DNA from: Solimicrobium sp040544425
GTDB lineage: Bacteria > Pseudomonadota > Gammaproteobacteria > Burkholderiales > Burkholderiaceae_D
Assembly (NCBI GenBank): GCA_040544425.1
Contig: JBEONO010000005.1
Span: 186,001-250,000, forward strand
Length of the DNA stretch: 64,000 nt
Reading direction: 5' to 3'
The translations under genes and the position numbers were made by a program. Shown one piece after another: positions 8,699 through 16,669 of this stretch. The notes below the pieces were generated by a model. It worked only from the letters and a program-made list of their open reading frames with translations, did no database searches and was not told the DNA's origin. Numbering within the stretch: position 1 is the stretch's first letter; the number at the start of each line of letters is the position of its first letter.

Positions 8699-10035
8699 AG
8701 GGGTGCAGTATCGGGGTCAATCACGTGCATTAGCCGGGCATCGGATAAGGCGGAAATTTCGGCGTCCTGCACGATGACCAGGTTGTCGGTCAATTCAAAA
8801 ATCATCGGCAGATCGGACAGTCGTGCAGTCGCGCCCTGCAGGCTGGCCTGCTCCTTGTCGCCAATCAGCGGTAACAGCGAAGCGCGGTATGAGGCTATGG
8901 CAAAACTGTTCGGCATCAACACATGCTGAACCTCTACGCCAACCGGCAATGCGCCTGCGTCCTGGCTAATGGTATGCAGGGACTCCAGCCAGGCATCCAG
9001 CTGGGTGTACAGGGCAGCTTCGTCCTGCACCTGAAATAATGTGTCCAGGCCGCCTGGCAATGCGAAATTTTGATTCTGGCGTTCGGCAAACATCTCGGCC
9101 TCGGCCACGTCGATCATTTCGCCGGGCGTGATAAATAATGGTGTGACGGGCAGATCAATAGCATCATCTGCCAGGGACGCCAGATCGTCATGCGCCATCA
9201 GCCAACTCTTGATATCGGTGGTCGACAATCCCGATTGACCAAGATGCACGCGTTGACGCTCGACTTGATTGAGCGCGCGCGAAAACATGCCCTGCATATT
9301 CAACAGCGCACTTTGCGCCCGGCCGATTGCCTGGGCTGCACGCTGGGTCGCTGGATCAGCATTGCCATCCTGGGTGATCGAATAAATAATTTTGGTGCCC
9401 TTTTCGACCCAGTCGCAGGCGTTATTCCATTTACTTTGCGACGCTCGCAGGCGATATTCGGAGCCCGACGCAATCGCATCGCGAAATTCTTCGGTCAATT
9501 CAATCAGGCGTCCAAGCAGATGCTGCAACTGTTCGACGGTCACGCCACCGAGTGCCTGAGCACCGGCCACCTGAGTCATCAGGAAGCCCATATCAGCTGC
9601 ATCGGTTTCCTGATCCGCGGCAAACAGGCTGTCCAGTGCCGACAGCACATTGCGCGCCAAAGGCGACACCCGATACAGCGATGTGGCTGCTTCCCAGATT
9701 AATAATTGATGCGAACGCAAACGTGCCAGCACAGTATCCAAACTGTCTGGCTGGAGATACGCCAGTTTGGCGTTAATATCGGAGCGACTGAAACTGGAAG
9801 ACTGGACATCGCCTGCCAGCTCCCGCAAGACCAATAAACGCACCAGCACGCTGTCAAAGCCGCCGTGAAATAAAGCGGTGAAGGCTTGCAATACAGGTTG
9901 GGCACGTTTTAACTGATAAACCTGTTCGATATCATCGAAGGCAACTTCAGGCTTAAAGTAGGCTTGCAGAGAACTGCCTTGATCTTCTGGTTCTTGGCTG
10001 TTCGGGTGGTCTGGTCCATTTTGCATGGACTGCAT
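8695..10035 (-). CDS. MukF/MksF/JetA-like kleisin subunit of the SMC complex
   Basis: About 446 residues from the ATG at 10035. The N-terminal ~150 residues look like a winged-helix domain (DSVLVRLLVLRELAGDV, then LDTVLARLRSHQLLIW and YRVSPLARNVL). A long helical middle (170-300) and a C-terminal domain follow, as in MksF/JetA kleisins. Open reading continues upstream to 10161, which would overlap the GGDEF gene; ATGs at 10035 and 10026 both fit, and none has a good ribosome-binding site, so the start is uncertain. It is the first gene of the trio, coupled to the KITE gene by ATGA. Function by family: bridging the two SMC heads. Confidence 0.7.
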   Translation of the reverse strand: MQSMQNGPDHPNSQEPEDQGSSLQAYFKPEVAFDDIEQVYQLKRAQPVLQAFTALFHGGFDSVLVRLLVLRELAGDVQSSSFSRSDINAKLAYLQPDSLDTVLARLRSHQLLIWEAATSLYRVSPLARNVLSALDSLFAADQETDAADMGFLMTQVAGAQALGGVTVEQLQHLLGRLIELTEEFRDAIASGSEYRLRASQSKWNNACDWVEKGTKIIYSITQDGNADPATQRAAQAIGRAQSALLNMQGMFSRALNQVERQRVHLGQSGLSTTDIKSWLMAHDDLASLADDAIDLPVTPLFITPGEMIDVAEAEMFAERQNQNFALPGGLDTLFQVQDEAALYTQLDAWLESLHTISQDAGALPVGVEVQHVLMPNSFAIASYRASLLPLIGDKEQASLQGATARLSDLPMIFELTDNLVIVQDAEISALSDARLMHVIDPDTAPL

Positions 10036-10141
10036 TTTAAAGTATATGAAGCTTTTTGGGGGTATCGAATTCAGGAGTGAATCGAAATTCGCCTCGAAGG
10101 AACTGCTTATGGCGTTAACAAAATCACTATTTTTATCTGCC

Positions 10142-11170
10142 TCAGAACATATCCACATCACTGTTCATCATACTGGCTTCCTGCAATTTGCCCGCAGCGA
10201 CCAGCTGCTCATAAAACGCCGTCTGATTGCGACCGTTTTCCTTGGCAAAATAAAGAGCCTTATCTGCCCGATCCATGATCGTGACTGATAAATCGGAGGG
10301 ACTGATAAAAGTTGCACCGATACTGACCGTGACATTGCCGACCTGAGGGAAATGGTGTTGCTCGACCACCTTGCGAAAACGTTCCATGATCATATGCGCC
10401 AACTCTTCATTGACGTTGCGCAGGACCGCCACAAATTCTTCACCACCTACCCGAAACAGCAAATCGTATTCGCGGAAAGTCTCGGTCATACACTGGGAAA
10501 AATGCAATAACACTTCATCACCAACCAGATGACCGAAGTTGTCATTGACTCTCTTGAAGTGGTCGATATCAAACAGGGCCAGGCAATACTGCACTTTCTC
10601 GACGTCGCGCTTGTTACTCTCACCGAGCGAAATAATAATCTGCATCATTTTGTCATCGAAAGATTTTCGATTCAAGAGGCCAGACAGATGGTCGCGCTGA
10701 TTATCGTTCAGCAAGGCCAGGTAATTACGGTAGAAACCGATAAAAATCGACACCAGCTCCTGGTTTTGCTGGGACAGCTGTTTGCTTTGGACCGTCAAAA
10801 AGCCATTCACACCCTTTGAACCCGAAATGGGGAAAATGCTGCGAAAGGTTGGGTCGGGTTCTTGTGTGATCTGGTTGATTACTAATTCAGCACTGTCTCT
10901 GGCTTCCAGATATTGCGGTTGATCATTCATCAACATCGGTTCTGGCAAAGCGTCTTCGAAGCGCTCTTCATAGCCAACCCGCACCAGAAACACTTGGGGA
11001 TGCTCGGTTGATAATTGTTTAAGCGTGCGAATTTCGTACAGATTAATGAAATCAGCAACGATGATATTACTCAGCGTTTGAATGATGGAAATCTGAAAAG
11101 CCTTGATCTCTGGTTTTTCGATTAATTTTGCCAGAGAGAGCAACAGCTTGGATACATCTGAATTTGCCAT
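10142..11170 (-). CDS. GGDEF diguanylate cyclase with N-terminal GAF-like region
   Basis: About 342 residues. The C-terminal GGDEF domain (~170-325) has an intact active site RVGGEEF, and an RxxD inhibitory site (REYD) five residues before it, so it should make cyclic-di-GMP with product feedback. The N-terminal ~160 residues have no membrane helix and look like a GAF-type cytoplasmic sensor. The ATG at 11170 (MANSDVSKLL) gives a natural N-terminus. An ATG at 11236 with a GGGA element upstream would add 22 residues. It lies ~106 bases upstream of the kleisin gene on the same strand and may share its transcript. Confidence 0.85.
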   Translation of the reverse strand: MANSDVSKLLLSLAKLIEKPEIKAFQISIIQTLSNIIVADFINLYEIRTLKQLSTEHPQVFLVRVGYEERFEDALPEPMLMNDQPQYLEARDSAELVINQITQEPDPTFRSIFPISGSKGVNGFLTVQSKQLSQQNQELVSIFIGFYRNYLALLNDNQRDHLSGLLNRKSFDDKMMQIIISLGESNKRDVEKVQYCLALFDIDHFKRVNDNFGHLVGDEVLLHFSQCMTETFREYDLLFRVGGEEFVAVLRNVNEELAHMIMERFRKVVEQHHFPQVGNVTVSIGATFISPSDLSVTIMDRADKALYFAKENGRNQTAFYEQLVAAGKLQEASMMNSDVDMF

Positions 11171-11326
11171 AAATACGATAGCCTGATTAAAGTCGGGATT
11201 GGCTTTGTTTAATGACAATTGTGGAGCCCGCCACATTGCTTCCCAAGCGGTGCCATATCGCTCGCTTTGTCACCATATTGAAATAGTAGAACATAGATAC
11301 AGCTTTTGCGAGCAACTTTCGATTCT

Positions 11327-11929
11327 TTAATTTGCCAGTGCCTTTTCCAATGGTTCCAACAGGGTGCGGCTGTCAGGCGTAGTCGTGCTGATAAAGCTGT
11401 CAACAACATTGCCCTTGCGGTCGATGAGATATTTATAAAAATTCCACTTTGGTGTAGTCCCGGTTGCCTTGATCAGCTGCACATACAAGGGGTTAGCCAG
11501 GTCGCCCTGCACCGAGGACTTGGCAAACATCGGGAATTTCACCCCATAAGTGTTATAGCAAAAATCAGCGATCTCCTTGGAACTGCCTGGCTCCTGCTTG
11601 CCAAAATCATTCGACGGAAAACCCAGCACCACCAGTCCTTTGTCTGCATATTTTGCATACAAGGCTTCCAGACCCTCGTATTGTTTGGTGAAGCCGCAAA
11701 AGCTGGCCGTATTAACAACCAATACCACTTTGCCAGCGTACTGACACAAATCCTGTTTTGAATCGTCTTGCAGGCGATTGAATGTGTAATGCAATATCGC
11801 CGGACATACGGCAGGCGCAGCAGGGGTTGCTGACGGTGACGAAGGAGCTGACGTTTGTGCCAACGCAGCGAACGACAGGCAAGTGAGCATGCCAAGCACA
11901 GCAAATTTAAAATGCGACAGTAACCTCAT
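11327..11929 (-). CDS. Glutathione peroxidase family protein, exported
   Basis: About 200 residues. It has an N-terminal signal peptide (MRLLSHFKFAVLGML...FAALAQ), unlike the usual cytoplasmic enzymes, followed by a Pro/Ser/Ala linker. The catalytic elements are present: NTASFCGFT with the peroxidatic Cys (a Cys, not Sec, enzyme), FPSNDFGKQEPGS (the Gln-bearing loop) and WNFYKYLID (the Trp/Asn loop). It should reduce peroxides in the periplasm, probably with thioredoxin-like donors, since glutathione is scarce there. The ATG at 11929 is preceded by GGGAGCAGGA. It follows the YeeE/YedE pair by 28 bases and may belong to that sulfur operon. Confidence 0.88.
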   Translation of the reverse strand: MRLLSHFKFAVLGMLTCLSFAALAQTSAPSSPSATPAAPAVCPAILHYTFNRLQDDSKQDLCQYAGKVVLVVNTASFCGFTKQYEGLEALYAKYADKGLVVLGFPSNDFGKQEPGSSKEIADFCYNTYGVKFPMFAKSSVQGDLANPLYVQLIKATGTTPKWNFYKYLIDRKGNVVDSFISTTTPDSRTLLEPLEKALAN

Positions 11930-11957
11930 TGTCCTGCTCCCAATTGAAAAATAAATA

Positions 11958-12413
11958 TCAAGGCCGCAGCTTATCATCACTCGCCGCTCTGCGCGCTAAA
12001 ACAAACTGGTCGAATAGCTCAAAGAGCGCCATCCCTGCCAGCATAGCCGTGCCAAATACTACACTTTTCTGCACTCCCGCACCCAATAAAACCACTGCTG
12101 GCCCTGGACAGATCCCGGACAGACCCCAACCCAATCCAAACATCGCACTGCCAACAAGCAGTTTTGCATCGATGTCTTTTGTGCCTGGAATTCTTAACGG
12201 TAAGCCCAACCACGAGAGCGACATTTTTCTGACCAAGCCAAAAGCCAGACTGGCAATACCCATTCCACCAACCATCACGAATGCCAGGCTTGGATCCCAG
12301 TTGCCGGCCAAATCCAGAAAGCCAAGGACTTTGGCCGGATTACTCATCCCCGCTACAATCAGACCCAAACCAAAAAGCAGTCCACTGCCTAGCGCAAACA
12401 ATAAGTTTGTCAT
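11958..12413 (-). CDS. YeeE/YedE family membrane protein, C-terminal half type (PmpB-like)
   Basis: About 151 residues with four or five hydrophobic helices. It carries the half-channel motif LGWGLSGICPGPA with a conserved Cys, matching the second half of YeeE/YedE (thiosulfate channel TsuA family). The ATG at 12413 follows a CAGGAG ribosome-binding site; the upstream GTG at 12422 is less likely. It lies 18 bases after the companion half, so the two probably assemble as a heteromeric sulfur-compound channel, as proposed for PmpA/PmpB in BigR-controlled operons. The transported species is not fixed by sequence. Confidence 0.85.
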   Translation of the reverse strand: MTNLLFALGSGLLFGLGLIVAGMSNPAKVLGFLDLAGNWDPSLAFVMVGGMGIASLAFGLVRKMSLSWLGLPLRIPGTKDIDAKLLVGSAMFGLGWGLSGICPGPAVVLLGAGVQKSVVFGTAMLAGMALFELFDQFVLARRAASDDKLRP

Positions 12414-12431
12414 TAAAAACACTCCTGTAAA

Positions 12432-12878
12432 TTAAGCCATCAGGTGGCGGACAACAAATACGGTGAGAAAGCCAGACAGCATGAAACTTAGAGTGGCTAT
12501 CATCGAGCGCAGCGACAGGCGCGACAGACCGCATATGCCGTGGCCGCTGGTACAGCCCGAACCAAGGCGGGTGCCGAAGCCAACCAATAAACCGGCGGCG
12601 ATCAAGACAGCAGGCTTGGCATCAATAACTGTCTCGGGCATAACTGCAAACCATGTGTAGACCCAAGGCGCCGCCAACAGTCCAGACAAAAACAGCAGAC
12701 GCCACCAGATGTCTGCCGTCGCGCGCCTGGACAGGTCGCTGAGAATACCGCCGATGATGCCGCTGATGCCAGCGATCCGGCCGTTCCACAGCAATAAAAC
12801 CGCAGCAGCAAGGCCAATTAAACCGCCGCCGATCAAACTGGCAACAGGCGTGAAATGCATGCTATCTATCGTAATCAT
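12432..12878 (-). CDS. YeeE/YedE family membrane protein, N-terminal half type (PmpA-like)
   Basis: About 148 residues, four or five hydrophobic helices, with the motif GSGCTSGHGICGLSRLS holding two conserved cysteines typical of YeeE/YedE sulfur transporters. The ATG at 12878 overlaps the stop of the ArsR regulator as ATGA, so repressor and channel are coupled; this also rules out the longer reading from 12893. Together with the downstream half it should form one complete transport unit in the inner membrane for thiosulfate, sulfite or polysulfide-like substrates. The known link of this pair with BigR-type sensors supports a role in reactive-sulfur handling. Confidence 0.85.
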   Translation of the reverse strand: MITIDSMHFTPVASLIGGGLIGLAAAVLLLWNGRIAGISGIIGGILSDLSRRATADIWWRLLFLSGLLAAPWVYTWFAVMPETVIDAKPAVLIAAGLLVGFGTRLGSGCTSGHGICGLSRLSLRSMIATLSFMLSGFLTVFVVRHLMA

Positions 12879-13201
12879 TTTTTCTCTCCACAATACAGGT
12901 CATAAATTGTCTTTAGCAGTTGCAGCACCTTCGGATCCTGCACCGAATAAAAAATACGTTTGCCTTCCCGGCGCGTTTCAACCAGCCCTTCGCTGCGCAA
13001 TACGCCAAGTTGTTGCGACAGGCTGGGTTGGCGCAGATTGACGCTCTCCTCCAGCTCACCAACTGACTGCTCTCCCAGACTTAATTGGCACAACAGCATC
13101 AGCCGATCCGCATTTGCCAAGGTGCGCAACAGCGCCGCAGCGTCACCGGCAGCGGTTTGCATTTGCGGAAAATCAAGGACATGTTTGCTTTTCGAGACCA
13201 T
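12875..13201 (-). CDS. ArsR/SmtB-family repressor, BigR-like (sulfide/persulfide responsive)
   Basis: A 108-residue winged-helix repressor: helix-turn-helix LRQPSLSQQLGVLRSEGLV followed by the wing RREGKRIFYSV. Cysteines are at LLCQLSLG and in the C-terminal YDLYCGEKK, positions compatible with the two-Cys disulfide or tetrasulfide switch of BigR/SqrR; the metal-site motifs of ArsR/SmtB are not evident. It opens a coupled operon with the YeeE/YedE pair and is divergent from a persulfide-dioxygenase-like gene, the standard BigR neighbourhood. It presumably binds the AT-rich repeats at 13214-13278 and represses both directions until oxidised by sulfane sulfur. Confidence 0.85.
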   Translation of the reverse strand: MVSKSKHVLDFPQMQTAAGDAAALLRTLANADRLMLLCQLSLGEQSVGELEESVNLRQPSLSQQLGVLRSEGLVETRREGKRIFYSVQDPKVLQLLKTIYDLYCGEKK

Positions 13202-13213
13202 CGTAAAATTTTA

Positions 13214-13278
13214 TTGATTAATATTATATTTTTCAATATTATATACTTTGATATTATGTATTTCAATATATTATTGAT
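13214..13278. promoter_or_regulatory. AT-rich repeated operator between arsR-type repressor and MBL hydrolase
   Basis: Four imperfect copies of a TTSAATATTAT-like element begin near 13214, 13232, 13248 and 13262, 14-18 bases apart, in a stretch with almost no G or C. The gap between the divergent starts is only 85 bases, so promoters for both genes must overlap these repeats. They are the natural binding sites for the adjacent repressor; BigR operators are also AT-rich palindromes. Exact protein contacts are inference. Confidence 0.6.
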
Positions 13279-13286
13279 CGACCACC

Positions 13287-14153
13287 ATGATGACCAACCC
13301 GCAGATTCACCCGTTTTTTGACCACGCTACCTCTACCATCACATATGTGGTGTTTGACCATATCGAGGGGCACGCAGCAATTATTGATCCGGTATTGGAC
13401 TTTGAAGCCAGCTCCGGACGAACCGATACCAAATCCGCCGATGCAGTCCTGGATTTTATTGCTGAGAACAAGTTAACCGTGCAGTGGATTTTAGAAACGC
13501 ACGCGCATGCCGACCACATTTCGGCAGCCCATTACCTGCGCGATAAAGCCGGTGGCACAGTGGCAATTGGTGAACATATTGGTCAGGTACAGCAAGTGTT
13601 CAAAACGCTATTTAATTTTGGATCGGAATTTGCTGTCGATGGCTCGCAATTCGATCACCTGTTTTCCGACAATGAGATATTCCAGATTGGCGATCTGACC
13701 GCGCAGGCGCTGTTTGTGCCGGGCCACACCCCAGCCGATATGGCTTATCAGATTGGCGACGCCATCTTCGTCGGCGACACCCTGTTTATGCCCGATATCG
13801 GCACTGCGCGCTGTGACTTTCCCGGTGGTGACGCACACATGCTGTATCGATCAATCAAACGACTGTTGAGCTTGCCTGACCGAACCAGGCTATTCATGTG
13901 TCACGACTACCCCACTTCGGGTCGCGCAGCGCAATGGGAGAGCACCGTCGCAGAACAGAACGCTTACAACATCCATGTCAACGCCACCGTTTCGGAACAG
14001 GATTTTGTGCAACGCCGGCTGGCACGGGATGCGACTCTGTCGATGCCAAATCTGATTTTGCCATCCATCCAGATCAACATTCGTGCCGGTCAATGGCCGG
14101 AACCTGAAAGCAACGGCATGGTGTATTTAAAGCTCCCGCTCAATGCACTTTAA
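13287..14153 (+). CDS. MBL-fold hydrolase, persulfide dioxygenase (ETHE1/Blh)-like
   Basis: A 288-residue metallo-beta-lactamase-fold protein. The metal motif THAHADHIS gives HxHxDH, with further ligands in FVPGHTPADMAY (His), VGDTLFMPDIGTARCDFPGG (Asp, family signature) and MCHDYPTSGR (His). The GTARCDFPGG segment is typical of ETHE1-like persulfide dioxygenases and the Blh proteins of BigR operons, not of glyoxalase II. Expected reaction: glutathione persulfide plus oxygen to sulfite. No rhodanese is fused. It is divergent from the BigR-like repressor over a shared operator, so induction by sulfide or persulfide is likely. The start is one of two adjacent ATGs, without a clear ribosome-binding site. 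Confidence 0.88.
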   Translation: MMTNPQIHPFFDHATSTITYVVFDHIEGHAAIIDPVLDFEASSGRTDTKSADAVLDFIAENKLTVQWILETHAHADHISAAHYLRDKAGGTVAIGEHIGQVQQVFKTLFNFGSEFAVDGSQFDHLFSDNEIFQIGDLTAQALFVPGHTPADMAYQIGDAIFVGDTLFMPDIGTARCDFPGGDAHMLYRSIKRLLSLPDRTRLFMCHDYPTSGRAAQWESTVAEQNAYNIHVNATVSEQDFVQRRLARDATLSMPNLILPSIQINIRAGQWPEPESNGMVYLKLPLNAL

Positions 14154-14223
14154 TAAAAAGCGATCGCCATACCATCGTCGGAGTCACTAAATTTCAACAA
14201 TTCGTATTTGCGACGGAATCTGA

Positions 14224-14252
14224 TTGACTAACATCGTCGAGTTCTTTATGTT
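14224..14252 (+). promoter_or_regulatory. Candidate sigma-70 promoter overlapped by an inverted repeat, upstream of the S46 peptidase
   Basis: TTGACT at 14224-14229 and TATGTT at 14247-14252 are separated by 17 bases. Perfect 7-base arms CTAACAT (14228-14234) and ATGTTAG (14248-14254) flank the spacer, so a dimeric regulator bound there would cover both promoter elements. The start codon of the peptidase is at 14334. Confidence 0.5.
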
Positions 14253-14333
14253 AGGCGGCTTGGAAGGCAGTCTGCGGATTGCCACTACACCAGGTTCGAT
14301 CATTTTCAACTCCAACACGAGACGATAATTCCA

Positions 14334-16526
14334 ATGAAAAAATCACTACTGATGTTTGCGATGGCTGGCGCTTACGCCATCAACTATACGGCATGCGCCG
14401 ATGAAGGTATGTGGATGCCACAACAGCTGCCACAGGTTGCGAAACAGTTGAAAGAGGACGGCCTGCAGCTTGATCCGAAAACGCTGACCAGATTGACCGA
14501 ATTTCCAATGGGCGCCATTGTCAGTCTGGCCGGCTGTTCCGCTTCGTTCGTCTCGCCAGAGGGTCTGGTCATCACCAACCATCATTGCGCGTACAGCAGC
14601 ATCTCGCATAATTCAACGCCGGACCACAACTATCTGGCCAATGGATTTCTGGCGAAAACATTGAGTGAAGAATTACCTGCCGCGCCCGGATCGCGCGTGT
14701 ATGTCACGACTGACGTCAGCAATGTCAGCAGCAAAGTTATTACCGGCAGCGTCGCCAAATTAATCGGCAAAAAACGTATCGATGCGATTGAAAAAAATCA
14801 AAAGGAATTGGTCGCCACCTGTGAAAAAGATCCGGGGACCCATTGCAATGTCGCCAGCTATTACGGCGGTCTGGAATTCTATTTGATCAAGCAACTGGAA
14901 ATTCGCGACGTGCGCCTGGTCCACGCCCCTGCTGAAGGAGTCGGCAAATTTGGCGGCGATACCGATAACTGGATGTGGCCGCGTCACACCGGTGACTATA
15001 GTTTTTTCCGCGCCTACGTTGGCAAGGATGGCAAACCGGCGGACTTCAGCAAGGATAATGTCCCGTATGTCCCCAAACATTATTTGAAACTGGCATCGCA
15101 ACCCTTGAAGGAGGGCGATTTCGTGATGGTCACGGGTTATCCGGGGCGAACCAATCGCCATCGATTACCGGAAGAAATCGCGGTGACCTTTGAATGGAGT
15201 TACCCGGCGTATGTAAAGGCATCCGGTGAGCAACTGGCGATTATTGCGAAAGAAACCAGCGGCAGTGAAGATCTGAAATTGAAATATGCCAGCCAGGTGG
15301 CGGGCATAAACAACTATTACAAGAACCGGCAGGGCATGTTGGACAGCTACGCGGGCAGCGATATTTTGCCGCGTAAAGAGAAACAGTTTGCTGACCTGAA
15401 AACCTGGGTCAATGCAGAAAATAAACGTAAACAGGAATACGCCAAAGATATCGACCTGGTCCAGCAGGAAATGACTGAGCGCGATACCCAGGCCAAGAAA
15501 GATTTCCTGGTGATTTATTCAACGCCGCGTCTGCTCAATATCGCAAATCGGATGCTGCGCTTCGCGCATGAATCGGAAAAGCCTGACCTGGAGCGCAAGA
15601 TCGGCTACCAGGAACATGACAAGGGTCGCTTCAATGCTTCGGTAGATGGTCTGGATCGCAGCTACGATGAAAACGTCGATAAGGCCCTGGCCTTGCATTT
15701 CCTGACGCAATACATGGCGCAACCCAAGGAGATGCACACGGCATCGTTTGATGCAGCGCTCAATCTGCATGAAGGCATGAGCGAAGCAGAGTTGAAATCA
15801 TGCCTGGATGCCCTGTATGCCAGCAGCAAACTGGCGAATAAAGAAACGCGGGTGGGCTGGTTATCCAAAACCCCGGCAGAGTTTAACAGCAGCGACGACG
15901 GTTTTATCAAGGCTGCCGTGGCGATGTATGACGAACGTATCAAACGCGAAGAGCGTGACGACGAGCTCAACGGCAAAATCCAGCAATCGTATGCCAACTG
16001 CATGAAAGCCAAAATCGCGTATATGCACAGCGTCGGCCAGGCGATTTATCCAGATGCCAACAGCACCTTGCGCGTCACGTTTGGAAAAGTGACCGGACGT
16101 GAAAAAGGCGCAGACGGAACCAGCTGGAATGCATTCACAAGCTTGCGCGGCGTGATGGCCAAGAATACCGGCAGCGGTGAATTTAATGCACCGGCAAATC
16201 AGCTGGCCGCTATCAAAGCCTACGATCAGGAGGCTTTAAAGACTGGGAATTACGGTAAATTCGGCGATGCGCAATTGAAGTCGGTACCCGTCAACTTCCT
16301 GGCCAATCTGGATATTACCGGTGGCAATTCCGGTTCCGCCGCACTGAATGGCAAGGGCGAACTGGTTGGCCTGGCGTTTGACGGCACGCTGGATTCGATT
16401 ATTTCTGACTGGGATTATAACGTGATCAATTCACGCTCGATTCAAGTGGATCTGCGCTACATCTTGTGGGAAATGAGCAATGTTGACCACGCTGATAATT
16501 TATTAAAAGAGCTGAGGGTCAAGTAA
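14334..16526 (+). CDS. S46-family dipeptidyl-peptidase (DPP7/DPP11-like)
   Basis: A 730-residue exported serine peptidase with an N-terminal signal sequence ending near ACADEG and the family's opening EGMWMPQQLP. The catalytic His is in ITNHHCAY (His84) and the catalytic Ser in GGNSGSAAL (about Ser666); the nearby GGDTDNWMWPRHTGDYSFFR block carries the conserved Asp and family residues. S46 enzymes release dipeptides from peptide N-termini in the periplasm, feeding amino-acid catabolism. Aligned by eye, the residue that sets specificity (Gly in DPP7, Arg in DPP11) appears to be Ser in IISDWDYN. Transcribed alone, with its own promoter candidate and terminator. Confidence 0.93.
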   Translation: MKKSLLMFAMAGAYAINYTACADEGMWMPQQLPQVAKQLKEDGLQLDPKTLTRLTEFPMGAIVSLAGCSASFVSPEGLVITNHHCAYSSISHNSTPDHNYLANGFLAKTLSEELPAAPGSRVYVTTDVSNVSSKVITGSVAKLIGKKRIDAIEKNQKELVATCEKDPGTHCNVASYYGGLEFYLIKQLEIRDVRLVHAPAEGVGKFGGDTDNWMWPRHTGDYSFFRAYVGKDGKPADFSKDNVPYVPKHYLKLASQPLKEGDFVMVTGYPGRTNRHRLPEEIAVTFEWSYPAYVKASGEQLAIIAKETSGSEDLKLKYASQVAGINNYYKNRQGMLDSYAGSDILPRKEKQFADLKTWVNAENKRKQEYAKDIDLVQQEMTERDTQAKKDFLVIYSTPRLLNIANRMLRFAHESEKPDLERKIGYQEHDKGRFNASVDGLDRSYDENVDKALALHFLTQYMAQPKEMHTASFDAALNLHEGMSEAELKSCLDALYASSKLANKETRVGWLSKTPAEFNSSDDGFIKAAVAMYDERIKREERDDELNGKIQQSYANCMKAKIAYMHSVGQAIYPDANSTLRVTFGKVTGREKGADGTSWNAFTSLRGVMAKNTGSGEFNAPANQLAAIKAYDQEALKTGNYGKFGDAQLKSVPVNFLANLDITGGNSGSAALNGKGELVGLAFDGTLDSIISDWDYNVINSRSIQVDLRYILWEMSNVDHADNLLKELRVK

Positions 16527-16546
16527 CCTTCCCAGTCGCCACAATC

Positions 16547-16578
16547 AACGGTGCCAAACACAATTGGCACCGTTTTTT
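16547..16578 (+). terminator. Rho-independent terminator after the S46 peptidase
   Basis: An 11-base stem AACGGTGCCAA / TTGGCACCGTT with a six-base loop is followed by a T run, about 20 bases after the stop codon. Confidence 0.88.
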
Positions 16579-16669
16579 AATATGGTGACGCAGCCCCAAA
16601 ACCAGGCACATCATTGATTAATCAGAGATAATGCCGCTTTATTGCAAACAACCAGTAAATATATAAGCG

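Noticed and set aside
10036..10161. Extended N-terminus of the kleisin-like protein to 10161
   Set aside because: It would overlap the end of the GGDEF gene by 20 bases; internal ATGs at 10035 and 10026 avoid this. It remains possible but is not favoured.
4428..11170. A JetD/MksG toprim-type nuclease gene next to the SMC trio
   Set aside because: Both flanks were read in all frames; only a flavin reductase, a SemiSWEET and a GGDEF protein are present.
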